NCBI GenBank assembly: GCA_023630585.1
Contig: CM042553.1
Coordinates: forward strand, 1,472,020-1,536,019
Reading direction: 5' to 3'
DNA from: Cranoglanis bouderius
Taxonomy: Eukaryota > Chordata > Actinopteri > Siluriformes > Cranoglanididae
DNA: 64,000 nucleotides
The notes beneath the pieces are model-generated. The model did no database searches and was not told where the DNA came from. It saw nothing but the letters and a program-made list of their open reading frames with translations. Numbering within the stretch: the stretch's first letter is position 1; each line of letters opens with the position of its first letter. Position numbers and translations under genes: made by a program. Below are positions 13,301 through 27,300 of the stretch, one piece after another.

Positions 13301-16300
13301 CAATACAGCTCACCATCCAAATAACACCAATCCTACAGTAAAGCATGGAGGTGGTAATATCCTCTTATGGGGGTGTTTCTCTGCAGCAGGCACTGGAGCA
13401 CTTGTCAGGATAGAAGGAAATTGGATGGGGCAAAATACTACCAAATTCTTGAGGAAAATCTGCTGCCTTCTGCCATAAAGTTGTCAATGGGAAGAAGGTT
13501 TACCTTCCAACATGACAATGACCCAAAGCACACAGCAAAACTGACCACACAGTGGTTGAAGGAGAAAAAGGTGAATGTCCTTGCATGGCCTAGTCAGAGC
13601 CCAGACTTAAACCCCATTGAAAATCTGTGGAATGACTTGAAGACTGCAGTCCACAAACGGTCACCATCAAATTTAACTAAGGTTCTGCAATCAATTTTAT
13701 TCTGCAAAGAAGAGTGGGCAGATCTTGCAATGTCTAGATGTGCAAAGTTAGTAGAAACATATCCCAACAGACTAAAGGCTGTAATTAAAAAATTAAAGCA
13801 GGGGGGTGATCCTTTTTCCAACTCAGTGATTGTGGTTTTTTATTTTGTTTTTATTTTTCTGACATGTTGGTGTTATATCTTTCACTTGGATGTTATAAGT
13901 TGCACTGAGTAAATACAGCTGGATAAAACAAAAACTGTGTCCGTCTTCATTTCAGGTTGAATAGCAACAAAATGTGATCATTTTAAAGGGGGGTGATTCT
14001 TTTCTATACCCACTGTATCAATTAACAAACTGCTAAGTGAGTGAACAGAAGAAAAATCTACATCAAATCAATATTTGGTGTGACCACTCTTTGTCCAATT
14101 GTACCTAGGAGAATTGACGCTATTTTGAAGGCAAAATCAGGGATTTTGTAGGCATATAGTCAGGTGTATGATTAAACAATTATACCAAACAGGTGCTAAT
14201 GATCCTCAGTTCAATATGTACGTTGAAACACAGTCATTAACTGAAACAGAAACAGCTGTGTAGGAGGAATAAAACTGGGTGAGGAACAGCTGAACTCAGC
14301 TAACAAGGTGAGGTTGCTGAAGAGAGTTTACTGTCAAAAGTCATATACCATGGCAAGACTGATCACAGCAACAAGACAGAAAGTAGTTATACTGCATCAG
14401 CAATAGACGCAGTGGTCAGCCAAGGAAACTTACTGCAGCAGATGAAAGACACATCAGGCTTACTTCCCTTCACAATCAGAAGATGTCCAGCAGTGCCATT
14501 AACTCAGACCTGGCAGAAACCAGTGGGACCCTGGTACACCCATCTACTGTCCGGAGAAGTCTGGTCAGAAGAAGACTTGTGGCCAAAAAGCCGTATCTCC
14601 GACATGGAAACAAGGCCGAGTGACTAAACTATGCATGAAAACACAGGAACTGGGGAGCAGAAAAATGGCAGCAGGTGCTCTGGACTGATGAGTCAAAATT
14701 TGACATATTTGTCTGTAGCAGAAGGCAGTTTGTTTGCCGAAGGGCTTTAGAGCGGAACATGAACGAGTTACTGCAGGCAGCAGTGAAGCATGGTGGAGGT
14801 TCCATGCATGTTTGGGGCTGCATTTCTGCAAATGGAGTTGGGGATTTGGTCAGAATTAATGGTTTCCTCAATGCTGAGAAGTACAGGCAGATACAGGTGC
14901 ATCTCAATAAATTAGAATGTCGTGGAAAAGTTCATTTATTTCAGTAATTCAACTCAAATTGTGAAACTCGTGTATTAAATAAATTCAGTGCACACAGACT
15001 GAAGTAGTTTAAGTCTTTGGTTCTTTTAATTGTGATGATTTTGGCTCACATTTAACAAAAACCCACCAATTCACTATCTCAACAAATTAGAATACTTCAT
15101 AAGACCAATAAAAAAAACATTTTTAGTGAATTGTTGGCCTTCTGGAAAGTATGTTCATTTACTGTACATGTACTCAATACTTGGTAGGGGCTCCTTTTGC
15201 TTTAATTACTGCCTCAATTCGGCGTGGCATGGAGGTGATCAGTTTGTGGCACTGCTGAGGTGGTATGGAAGCCCAGGTTTCTTTGACAGTGGCCTTCAGC
15301 TCATCTGCATTTTTTGGTCTCTTGTTTCTCATTTTCCTCTTGACAATACCCCATAGATTCTCTATGGGGTTCAGGTCTGGTGAGTTTGCTGGCCAGTCAA
15401 GCACACCAACACCATGGTCATTTAACCAACTTTTGGTGCTTTTGGCAGAGTGGGCAGGTGCCAAATCCTGCTGGAAAATGAAATCAGCATCTTCAAAATG
15501 CTGGTCAGCTGAAGGAAGCATGAAGTGCTCCAAAATTTCTTGGTAAACGGGTGCAGTGACTTTGGTTTTCTAAAAACACAATGGACCAACACCAGCAGAT
15601 GACATTGCACCCCAAATCATCACAGACTGTGGAAACTGAACACTGGACTTCAAGCAACTTGGGCTATGAGCTTCTCCACCCTTCCTCCAGACTCTAGGAC
15701 CTTGGTTTCCAAATGAAATACAAAACTTGCTCTCATCTGAAAAGAGGACTTTGGACCACTGGGCAACAGTCCAGTTCTTCTTCTCCTTAGCCCAGGTAAG
15801 ACACCTCTGACGTTGTCTGTGGTTCAGGAGTGGCTTAACAAGAGGAATACGACAACTGTAGCCAAATTCCTTGGCACGTCTGTGTGTGGTGGCTCTTGAT
15901 GCCTTGACCCCAGCCTCAGTCCATTCCTTGTGAAGTTCACTCAAATTCTTGAATCGATTTTGCTTGACAATCCTCATAAGGCTGCGGTTCTCTCGGTTGG
16001 TTGTGCATCTTTTTCTTCCACACTTTTCCCTTCCACTCAACTTTCTGTTAACATGCTTGGATACAGCACTCTGTGAACAGCCAGCTTCTTTGGCAATGAA
16101 TGTTTGTGGCTTACCTAGTGAACCAAACTGAGAGACCATTTTGAAGGCTCAGGAAACCTTTGCAAGTGTTTTGAGTTGATTAGCTGATTGGCATGTCACC
16201 ATATTCTAATTTGTTGAGATAGTGAATTGGTGGGTTTTTGTTAAATGTGAGCCAAAATCATCACAATTAAAAGAACCAAAGACTTAAACTACTTCAGTCT

Positions 16301-19300
16301 GTGTGCATTGAATTTATTTAATACACGAGTTTCACAATTTGAGTTGAATTACTGAAATAAACGAACTTTTCCACGACATTCTAATTTATTGAGATGCACC
16401 TGTACTGATCCATCACAGTACCATCAGGGAGGCATCTGATTGGCCAATCAAATTTATTCTGCAGCATGACAACGACCCCAAATGTACAGAGAAACTCATT
16501 AAGAACTTCAAGAAGATCTTCAGTGTAAAGAAGAACAAGGAGTCCTGGAAGTGATGGTATGGCCCCCACAGAGCTCTGATCTCAACATCATTGAGTCTGT
16601 CTGGGATTACATGAAGAGAGAGAAGCAACTGAGGCTGCCTAAATCCACAGAAGAATTGTAATTAGTTGTCCAAGATGTTTGGGCCGACCTACCTGCTGAG
16701 TTCCTTCAAAAACTGTGTGCAGTTGAGTTGATGTAGGTTTTTCTTCTGTTCACTCACTATGCATTTTGGTAATTGATGAATATAAACTATTAATATGTCT
16801 GTTTTTTGAAGCATTCTTACTTTACAGGATTTTTCCACACCTGCCTAAAACTTTTGCACAGTACTGTGTATATATATATATATTATATATAAAGATACGT
16901 TTGCAATCAAAATTATTCAATTCCCATTGCAAATCAGGTTTATTGTCACAATTTACTGACTTTCAGCTGTTTTTAATGAACAAATCAAACAAAAGCAATT
17001 GAAATAATTCAACACAGCGAATGCTTCAAGTGGTTTCCACATATTCAACTGAAAATGCAACTTATAATGACTTCTCTAGTATCAAAATTATTCAACTCCC
17101 TGAATAGAACAGCACAAATATGCAAAACAGGTGTTGTCTCAAGCACACTTGATGCAACTAATCAAGGACTTCATTAGTTGCACCAGGTGTGTTTGAGCTG
17201 GAACACATGAAATACCTGAACTGGCTAGGGGCAGAAAATACATGAAATACCTGGAGGGAGCAGAAAAATGAAGCTATCAACGGCTGCAACCAGATTTATG
17301 AGAAGGCAGGTTGTGAAAAACCCTCGAGTGACTGCAAAAGACCTGCAGCAAGACTTGGTGGCCACATGCACTATGGTTTCAGTGAGCACAGTATGGTGCG
17401 TACTAATCGCAGAAGGTTTCCATGCCAGAACTCCAAAACGTACACCACTACTGACCCAAAAGCACAAGAAAAGTCGGCTCAAGATCATATAAATAAGCCA
17501 CAGAAGGAATTTTTTGGCACGATGTCTGGAGAAAGAAAAATGAAGAAAGAACACTGTCCACAGTCAAGCATGGTGGTGGCTCAGTGATGCTCTGGGGCTG
17601 CTTTGCATCCTCTGGCACTGGAAACCTGCAGCGTGTGAAAGGCAAGATGGATTCATTGAAGTATCAGGAAATCCTAGGAGAAAACGTCATGCCGTCTGTG
17701 AGGAAACTGAAGCTTGGGTGTCATTGGACCTTCCAACAGGACAATGATCCCAAGCATACCTCACATTCCACCAAGGCTTGGTTGCAGAAGAAGTCCTGGA
17801 AGATTCTACAGGGCCATCATAGTCACCTGACTTTATGATTTGAAGAAGGCGGTTGCAGCACGCAAACCCAAGAATATTACTGAACTGGAGGCCATTGCTC
17901 ATGAAGAATTGGCTAAGATTCCTCAGGAACGCTGCCTGTCTGGCTATGCATCTCGTTTGCAGCAATTCATAACAGCAAAATGGTGGTCTACTAAGTACTA
18001 AAGATGCTTGCCATGAAGGGGTTGAATAATTTTGAAACTGGAGAGGTCATTATAAGTTGCATTTTCAGTTGAACTATTTCAATTGCTTTTGTTTGATTTG
18101 TTCATTGCAAACAGCTGAAAGTCTGTAAATATTGACAATAAACCTGATTTGCAATGGGGGTTGAATAATTTTGATTGCAACTGTATATAATGGATTTTTG
18201 TTTTGTTTTTTGCAGAGACACAATGGACAGTGTGAAGCAAAGCGCAGCTCTGTGTTTGTTACGGCTCAACCGGACGTCCCCTGATCTGATCCCCATGGGC
18301 GAGTGGACGTCCCGTGTGGTGCATCTTCTCAATGATCAGCACCTGGTATGTTTTTTCTTATACATTTTACAGACATTTTCAGAGGAGGGAGTGTAGGCTT
18401 GATTAAGTTTAAATGTTCCTTACGCCTTGTGTAATATAAGCAATATTTTATTATGAATACCCGACTTTATTATAAAGTTTGCTGAATTGTGATGTGTTTT
18501 ATTGTTATTGCATTATGGAGACGTATCGAATCGAGAGCCTGTGAATACCTGACCATCACACCCGTATGTGGTTCTTCCCCAAACTGTTCCCACAAAGTAG
18601 GAAGCACATAATTTTCTAGAATGTCTTTGTGTGCTGTAGCATTATAGTTTCTCTTCACTGGAACTGAGACGTCTCAAACCTGTTCCAGTATGACAGTGCT
18701 CCTGTGTACAAAGCGAGCTCCATAAAGACGTGGTGTGTTAAGGTTGGAGTGGAAGAACTGGAGTGTCCTGAACAGAGCCCTGACCTCAACCCCACTGAAC
18801 ACCTTTGGGATGAATTGGAACTGGAGCCTCCTCACCTAACATCAGTACCTGACCTCACTAATGCCCTTGTAGCTGAATGAAAACAAATCCTTCCGAGAAG
18901 AGTGGAGGTTATTATAACAGCAAAGGGAGACTACAACTATGGTCTCACCTTCAACACCGGGCTCGCCTACAACACTGGTCTCGCCTAAAACCCCGGTCTT
19001 GTACTGGTCTCACCTACAACCTTTGTCTCGTATCGGTCTCACCTACAACCCCGCTCTTGTTCCGGTTTCGCCTACAAGCCCGGTCTTGTAAAGGTTTCGC
19101 CTACAACCCTGGTCTCACCTTCAGAACCAGTCTTTTACTCGTCTCACCTACAATGCCCGTCTTTTCTACAACGCCGGTCTCTCTGAGATCAGTAATGCAA
19201 ACTGCACACTTCCTTTTCTTTTTTCCATTTTGACAGTTTTACTTAATATTTCTCACCTGCAACCCCGGTCTCGTATCGGTCTCACCTTCAACACTGGTCT

Positions 19301-22300
19301 CACCTTCAACACTGGTCTCATACCGGTCTCGCCTACAACCACGGTCTTGTCTGCAATGCTGGTCTTGTCCACAACATCGATCTTGTCTTGTGATCTAGTG
19401 ACAGACAGCATCCCTCATACACTGGGCCTGTCTGAGATCAGTAATACAAACTGCACACTTCCTTTTTATTTTTCCATTTTGACAGTTTTACTTAATTTTG
19501 TCTAACAGACACTCTTTTGTCTAGGGAATGACAGGATGAGATTAGACATTGATAATGAGGTTAATGTCCTTTTCCCAGGGAGTGGTGACAGCAGCAACAA
19601 GTCTCATCATCACTCTGGCTCAGAAGAACCCAGATGACTTTAAGACTGCCGTGTCTCTGGCTGTGGCAAGACTCAGCAGGGTGAGTTCATCGGTCCATCA
19701 CATCCACTAGTGAACCTAGAACTGGAAATATTATTTATACAGGCACTGTATTTAAGCGTTAAACATGACATTTACTTCATAACAGATGTGGTTTGAATCG
19801 ACATTTTCCCTGAAAGGCTATTTTGTAATGTCCATACCATCCTTGTTACCAGTCTGGCTACAGAGAAATAAGTTGAGTTTCATAATAAACACTGGAAAAA
19901 TACAGGGAATCATCTGCTGTGTGTGAACCAGAGCTGTTAATTTAATTCCTCAATCTAAGAAGTCATGTTGCGGTGTATTACACTGTTTTGTCATGGTGTT
20001 GAGCAGAGAAAGCCGCTGATGAGCACTACACTGAATTTTGTGTAGCATATTGGATGTTAAAGGATTTGGGATGTTTGGATTCTTGTGCTTTTCAGTCATA
20101 ATATTTTTGAGTTAATTTGTTTTTATCTTTCTGCTTATTCTTTCTTTTCTTCTCAGATCGTCACGTCAGCATCCACAGACCTGCAGGACTACACATATTA
20201 TTTCGTAGCAGCTCCGTGGCTGTCAGTCAAACTGCTCCGCCTACTGCAGTGTTATCCACCACCAGGTAGGTGTGTGTGTGTGTGTAAGGTGTCTGACATA
20301 CTTTTATTGACTGTGTTATGTATAATGAAACACTTTATAATTTCTGGACATAGTTTACTAAAAGAGTGACCTAAATTTCCCGTTATACCTCGGTCTCCAC
20401 AGGTGTGAAAGTGTTATGGGGTAGTAGTGCTGATTTATACTTCGACTATACTTCCTCCAAAATCTCAGCTATACACTGTGTGAATCTGCAGTGCTGTGTG
20501 TCAGGCAAATGTTGATCTTGGGGGTGTGACAGAAAAGGACAAACTTAAACATAACCAGAACTAGCACAAAGCTGAGATTAGTTGGCTTAAGTATTACCAC
20601 AAATGATTTGAAACAAATGAAACAACTACATCCTTCTTTACAGCAGGCGCTTTGCTTCCTACAATGGAATGTGATGGATTGGGAATTTTTTTATTTATTT
20701 ATTTATTTATTTTTTTAAGTAGAGATATCAGAATATATTATTGAAAGAATTTTGGCCTGAATTTTGGTTTCAGCCAGAGTGGAATTCTGACAGGTTTTCC
20801 CATGTTGTGCCACCACACAAATATCACTGTGTATTTTGGAAAACCAAAATCTTTGCCCCTTAGATATTACAAAATCGTATATACTATAACTAGCTGTAAT
20901 TTTTAGAATTGGTTTTGCAATTAATACGCAGAACACACACACACACACATAAGCACACACACAATGTTGATATAAGCACCACTCAGTATTGTTATTTCCA
21001 AATTTGGAACTCATTCCACAACTGCATGGCATAAAAACCGGTTAAACCAAAACAGGGTTTATTCATTTTACGTTGTAGTCTGATCAAACAGCACAGAGCC
21101 AATCACAACTCTTCAACTGTGTGGTATAAACAAGCTGTTAAAAGCCAGTTATATGACCTCCCTGTAATGCATGTGTTTCGCTATTTTCAAGTTCGAAATT
21201 TTGTTTCTAGGTGTTTCCCTAATTTCCCCTCTGCACCTCCAGAACAGCCTTGGGAAAGCTTGCTCTCGTATAATCCACATCAGAGAGGAATGATTTCAAA
21301 GATATATGACTTTATTCTGGCTTTAAGCAATCAGTCAAGTATCAAAATTAAGAATTGGGAACGTGCTATAGATAGTATACAGTCTACCACTTCTTGTGCT
21401 CGTCTTGGACTTCATTTAAAGTTTCACATAGGGTCCATTTGTCTAAGTCGAGACTTTCTGTGATCTATCTGGAAGTGGAAGACAAATGTGATAAATGCTA
21501 TGGTTCTCCCTGTCATCTTAGCCATATGTTTTTCCTTTGCCCTGATCTGCATGGTTTTTGGACTGTTTAGATCCACTGTTCTCAGAGTGGATCTAAATCC
21601 TTGCCCATTGATTGCTATATTTGGGATTCCTGATGCCTCAGTTCCATTAAGCTCTATACAAAAAGATATTATAGCTTTCACATCCTTAATAGCAAGACGT
21701 TCCTTACTATTGCATTGGAAGTCTGCTAAATATCCATCCATCTCCCAGTGGCTTAAGGACATGATGTTTTTTTTTTTTAAACTCGAGAAAATAAAATATA
21801 GGATGAGGGGATGTGCTGACAAGTTTTTCCACAAATGGCAACCCTTTATTTCTTATTTCGTGGAGTTACAGGCACTTCCTAATTGAATCTTTGCCTGTTG
21901 TAGGACTTTATAATATATACACAACCGGATATATATATGTGAATTAGCCATGAAGAGCCGGGGGTGGGGGGTGTGGGGGGGATGTTCAGTTGATTGTACT
22001 TGTAGATTTTTTTTTTTTTTTTCTCTTCTATACTCTATTCAGAGTGCCTTGTCTTTTTATATAACAAAAAAAATGTGTTGTGCCTCTGTGGCAGGAAGTA
22101 TGTTTTGTTCTCTTAATAAAAATATTTGCCAGTTATATCACAGAGTGGTTGAATTCTCGAATGTTCTAATACATTGTTTCTATAGTAACAGCTCATACAT
22201 AGGGACTTGTACGACTTATATATATTTTAAATAACAGTTGTTTGGGGAGGGGGAGTGGTAAAGGAACGATTGAGGCAATAACGTAAGTGCAAACTGGTAT

Positions 22301-24324
22301 TAACTCGTCTCTCAGTCCTTCCACAACATCGAATTATAAACCATAAAAATGTGTGACGTGTCATTCATCCTTGTACTTCGTTCTGTGCTGCTGGTCCGCT
22401 TCTTACATAAGTGCTTTCGTGCTGTTTTTCACACCACCAGGACATTCCGATATCAGTGTTGTCATTCGAGCAACTGCTTAATTAATCGCTAATGAGGATA
22501 ACTGCATGTTCCCTGTTGCTAATAGGTTCAAAAGGCTAAAGTGGCGCGTCGCTTGGACTGGCTCCTGATTGTGCTCCGCTCCTGCAATCAATGCTGCCCG
22601 CTAACATTAGGGAAGAAAATCCGACAGCTCGTCCATTAACCTCGGTTTATTTGAGACTCGCTAGAGCAAGACGTTCACTCGATTCATTATGCTGAGGTCA
22701 TAGGGCTTTTTATATAATAACCAGTTTACTAGATTTAAAAACCTTAGAGCTGGATTTTAAGGGAGGCGTCACTGCTGGAAATGTGGAACTGTCTATAGTG
22801 TGTTAGTGAAGCTCTGTCCACTCCACAGCATTTTATACAGGTTTTCAGCATTAAACACAGGGGCTCAGCTATGGAAATATCACAGACATTAAACACAGAT
22901 AAGCAGCACTGCTGTAGGTCCAAGTGTTCGACACAGAGGAACAGCTGTGGAAGACTCCCAAGCCATAAATAGAGCAGAACAGTCACACAAGAGCGACCGG
23001 TAATAACCACAAGGGGAAGTTTCAGGAAACTGCTTTTTTTTGTTTGGTTGGTTTTTTTTAATAAATGCACTTGTTAGTTGGTGAGAACAGTGTACAAATA
23101 CATATCTCCCTGACTAAAGGACATTTTTAAAAACTAATACAACATATTTCTAAATATTTCCTTATTGCTCCATACTGTGAACAGTATACCTGTACTTTAA
23201 AGCTCAGTGTTCTGGTAAAGAGCCTTTTGTGTGATCAGATGCCCTTGATTTTAGTGTGATTAATCGATTAGTCTATTGATACGTTCACTAATCACCACTG
23301 ACTGGAGCAGTCCACTAGTCAGGCGGGGGGGGGGGAAGCAGTATTGAGGCAGACTGTAAAGAAAGCAGGCTATATTATTATTCTGGAAACATTTCAGACT
23401 AGATGAAGCCAATTCTATAGTCGACACTCTTTATTTCCTGTGTTTTAATGGAACATTATCACTTGCTTTTGCTCATTATGGATCTAATTATAAATCTATA
23501 TCTGGATTTCTGTAAAGCTGCTTTTAGGATGATGTCCATTGTTAAAATGAATTTAATTGAAAGGAATTAGTCTTTTTTTTTTTCCCATCATACACATAAC
23601 GAACGTTGACTGGATATGGTTTTCAGAGGATGCAGCGATTCGTGGGCGCCTAACCGAGTGCCTGGAGACGATTCTGAACAAAGCACAGGAGCCTCCCAAA
23701 TCCAAGAAAGTGCAGCACTCCAATGCCAAGAACGCAGTGCTGTTTGAGGCCATCACTCTCATCATCCATCACGACAGGTTCATGCTTTGTCCTTCGCACG
23801 CACTGTGATGCAAATAATTCTAATTAGAATTTAAACTGCTAGACTGTCTTCTGACATTCTTGCTTTTTTTTTTATTTGTCTCTCATTTCATCTCTTCCTA
23901 TCTCTCTCTCTGTTTCTCTCTCTCTTTTTTTTCCCTCTCTCTTCCTCACTGTCTCTGGCTTCCTGCCTCTCTCTCTCTCCTCTGATTTTATCATTTTGCT
24001 GGTAGATTAATATTTCATGACGTTACTGGTACTAGTAGAAACCACACAGCACTATAAAGCACTTTACACAGTCAAGTAACCAAAGTAAGTAACTTAGTAC
24101 TGTTAGTGATACTCTAGTGGAACCCCATGTGCTCTTCTGCTGTTTTAGCCCATTCTCCTCAAGCTTCGACGTGTTGAGATGCTCTTCTGCTTATTTGAGT
24201 TACTGTAGGCTTCCTGTCAGCTCAAACCACTCTGGTCATTCTCCTCAGCCAATACTGCTATGATTGTCCCGTTATAATATATCTATTTTCATTTATACAC
24301 CCCCCCCCCCCAACCCCCCCCCCC

Positions 24325-24392
<68 letters not shown>

Positions 24393-27300
24393 GAGCCCAC
24401 CCTGCTGGTACGAGCCTGTAATCAGTTGGGTCAGTTCCTTCAGCACAGAGAGACGAATCTGCGCTACCTGGCCCTGGAGAGCATGTGCACTCTAGCGAGT
24501 TCAGAGTTTTCCCACGAGGCTGTAAAAACCCACATTGACACTGTAATCAATGCACTAAAGGTAAACACCTTTATTTCTCATAGAACTGAGTAACAGCTGT
24601 GTCGAGAGTGGTCCATCACTAAAACAATATCTGGTTAATAGTTTGTATGTAAGAGTAATAAACCAAATTGTTGAAACATGACGTTTTTAATGCACCTGAG
24701 TCAAACAAACAACACACGTACACATGGCTAGACAAATCATAAATTCATTATCTAACCCATGGCGCATGTAAGCGCTCCAGTGCTTGTCCAGTCCCATGTT
24801 TTGTTCAGAAGCATAATTGTCTAGGCTAAAAAATAATGTCAGAAAAGTTCATTTGTCTTCTGTCATATCTCATTCATCCAATCTTCCACACTCCTGCTAT
24901 GTTTTAATTAACGCACACTGAAGCAAATACACCAAAGTGAAACTCTGTGTGTGTGCAGACTGAGCGTGATGTGAGTGTGAGGCAGCGTGCTGTGGATCTT
25001 CTCTACGCCATGTGCGACCGCAGCAACGCCAAACAGATAGTCGCGGAGATGCTCAGTTACCTGGAGACAGCTGATTACTCGATCAGAGAAGAGATTGTAA
25101 GTGTGTGTTTATAATCTCCTCCTCCTCATTGTCTCTCTTCCACTGTGTCTTCAGTTAGCAGAGTGCTCTGTAACATGTCTTGATTTTCCATGTATTACAT
25201 GCATTGTGTTTTTTTTTTTTTACACACACATATATATATATATAAAACTAATATATAGCTATTAAATAGGATGTAGTCAGAAATAATGAGTCTATAGTTT
25301 TATAACGCTACATACAGAGCGAACATCAGCAGCACAGCAGCTGCTGTGTTTCTTGAGTGTAAACCACAGAAGGTGAAATTTGTGTTGCTTCAGTGAACTA
25401 AAGTTACTCAAGCTGTTTTCCTCCGTCAGGTTTTGAAAGTGGCCATCCTGGCTGAAAAGTACGCAGTGGATTACACGTGGTACGTAGACACCATCCTCAA
25501 CCTCATCCGCATTGCTGGGGATTACGTAAGTGAGGAAGTGTGGTACCGGGTCATCCAGATCGTCATCAACCGAGACGACGTGCAGGGATACGCCGCAAAA
25601 ACCGTGTTCGAGGTACCGCTCACACCCTGTGACTGTTCTTTGCTGCTGGTTTTCATGCCTGTGGCTCTTCTTTACAATGCGACGGTGATGTTTTGCTGCT
25701 GTGCTCCTGTTTCACTGCTTACTGCTCTTCTGTAAGCGTGAAACTCTTCAGTTGCTCTTCCTCTCTTCCTCTGGCTTTAATGCTTCTTTAATGAGTCTTC
25801 TGTAACGCTTCTCTTTTTTTTTTTCATAGCACTTCATACTGTAGCTGCTGTTCTCTGTTTACTGAGTGTACCACTTCCACTCTTGATTGACCCTCCCTGT
25901 TTAATGCTTGTGCTCAATTGAATTATACCTGAGCGCTGTTGAATGCTCGATTCTGATTGGTCAGAAGGTATTGATTAATAAAGATATAAAAAATAAAAAC
26001 ATTTTTTTTGTTTGTGTCCTTCACAGGCCCTGCAGGCTCCAGCCTGCCATGAAAACCTGGTAAAAGTGGGCGGCTACATTCTGGGCGAGTTTGGAAATCT
26101 TATTGCTGGAGACCCGCGCTCCAGGTAGTATTAATATTATTTCTATAATATATACTTTTGTTTCTCTTTGTGCATTCTGTAGCTGTATTTAGCTCACATC
26201 AGCATTTATGGCCTGTAAAGAACTTCCAAAATGCCTCCGGTGTTTCAGAACACTAAGAAGGTGTTAGGTAGTAGGTGGTGTAGTATACAGCAAGTAATAC
26301 TTCAAATAAAATTGTAGGATGCTGCTATGACGACGAATCCACATCCTCCGTAATCGTGTGCTTTCCTGACATTTATTTATATTATCACAGCAGTTTAGGA
26401 CCTTCTTTTATAGATTATTTCTGTTTTGGAGTGCTGTTCCAAGGCTTAAAAGGTCATAATGGACTAGAAATCAGCATTAGTGAGTTAAAGCATGGCCAAA
26501 ATCCCCCCCCCCTCCTAAAAAAAAAAAAAATTAAGGCATAAGTGCAATAAAGAAAGGTGACTGTTGTAATCTCTATATCAATACGCTGTCTTTCTTGTCT
26601 TTTTTTTTTTTTTCCTCCCTCCCTCCTTCAGTCCACTTATTCAGTTTAACCTCCTCCACTCGAAGTTCCACCTGTGTTCGGTTCCCACTCGGGCTCTGCT
26701 CCTTTCGGCTTACGTCAAGTTCATCAACCTTTTCCCCGAGGTGAAGGGCACCATACAAGAGGTGCTTCGTTCAGACAGTCAGCTGCGTAACGCCGATGTG
26801 GAGCTGCAGCAGCGTGCTGTCGAGTACCTGCGCCTCAGCTGCATCGCGAGCACCGATATACTGGTACGCTCATCAAAATGAAATGTTTTCTCTTAAACTT
26901 TAGTCAAATTCATGCTGTACATTTCTTGTTATTTAATGTTTCATGGAATTATAAGAAGTAATAATTGCCCATGGGGTTAAAGTTGGTGACATTATTGTTG
27001 TCAATGTTTTTTATTATTATTACTATTTCCTGGGACTTTAAGTAGATGCAGTGTAAATAAACTTCCTTCAGAAATGACTTTCCCTGTATGAGATGTTTCT
27101 CTGCTTCATGCTTTACATTTAACTTTGCAAAAGGCCACAGTGTTGGAGGAGATGCCGCCTTTCCCCGAACGAGAATCCTCCATCTTGGCTAAGCTGAAGA
27201 AGAAGAAGGGCTCTGGAACCGGTACCGAGGTGGACGACAGTCGAAAGGAGCGCAATGCTAACATTAACGGGAACAGCACCGATCACACCACCGCTAGCAC

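Larger units (their letters stand above)
12366..16870 (+). mobile_element. Tc1-like transposon (family D) containing two other Tc1 elements
   Basis: The outer element is bounded by matching inverted ends: TACAGTACTGTGCAAAAGTT at 12366 and its complement ending at 16870. Its own sequence is in three pieces: 12366-12450, 14016-14893 and 16403-16870. The pieces read as a plus-strand transposase (start near 14350, WTDESKF near 14680, then after the second insertion LQHDNDPK near 16462 and an IESVW block near 16590), with stops and shifts. The element is dead. Its host-like continuity across both insertions dates it as older than C1 and E. Confidence 0.9.

Noticed and set aside
15126..15546. Plus-strand frames antisense to the family E transposase
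   Set aside because: Shadows of the minus-strand transposase frame; no independent support.
10440..18183. Retroviral integrase as the source of the DDE motifs
   Set aside because: Paired HTH domains, DD34E spacing, TA flanks and inverted ends identify Tc1-type transposons; no gag, pol or LTR is present.
18877..19505. Two plus-strand open frames of about 100 residues
   Set aside because: They follow the GGTCTC minisatellite, and repeat composition explains the lack of stops.
21424..21834. Minus-strand frame of 136 codons
   Set aside because: Antisense to LINE C-terminal coding sequence on the plus strand.
23870..24000. CT-rich stretch as an acceptor for an additional exon
   Set aside because: No conserved coding sequence follows, and exon 8 joins exon 9 in phase without it.
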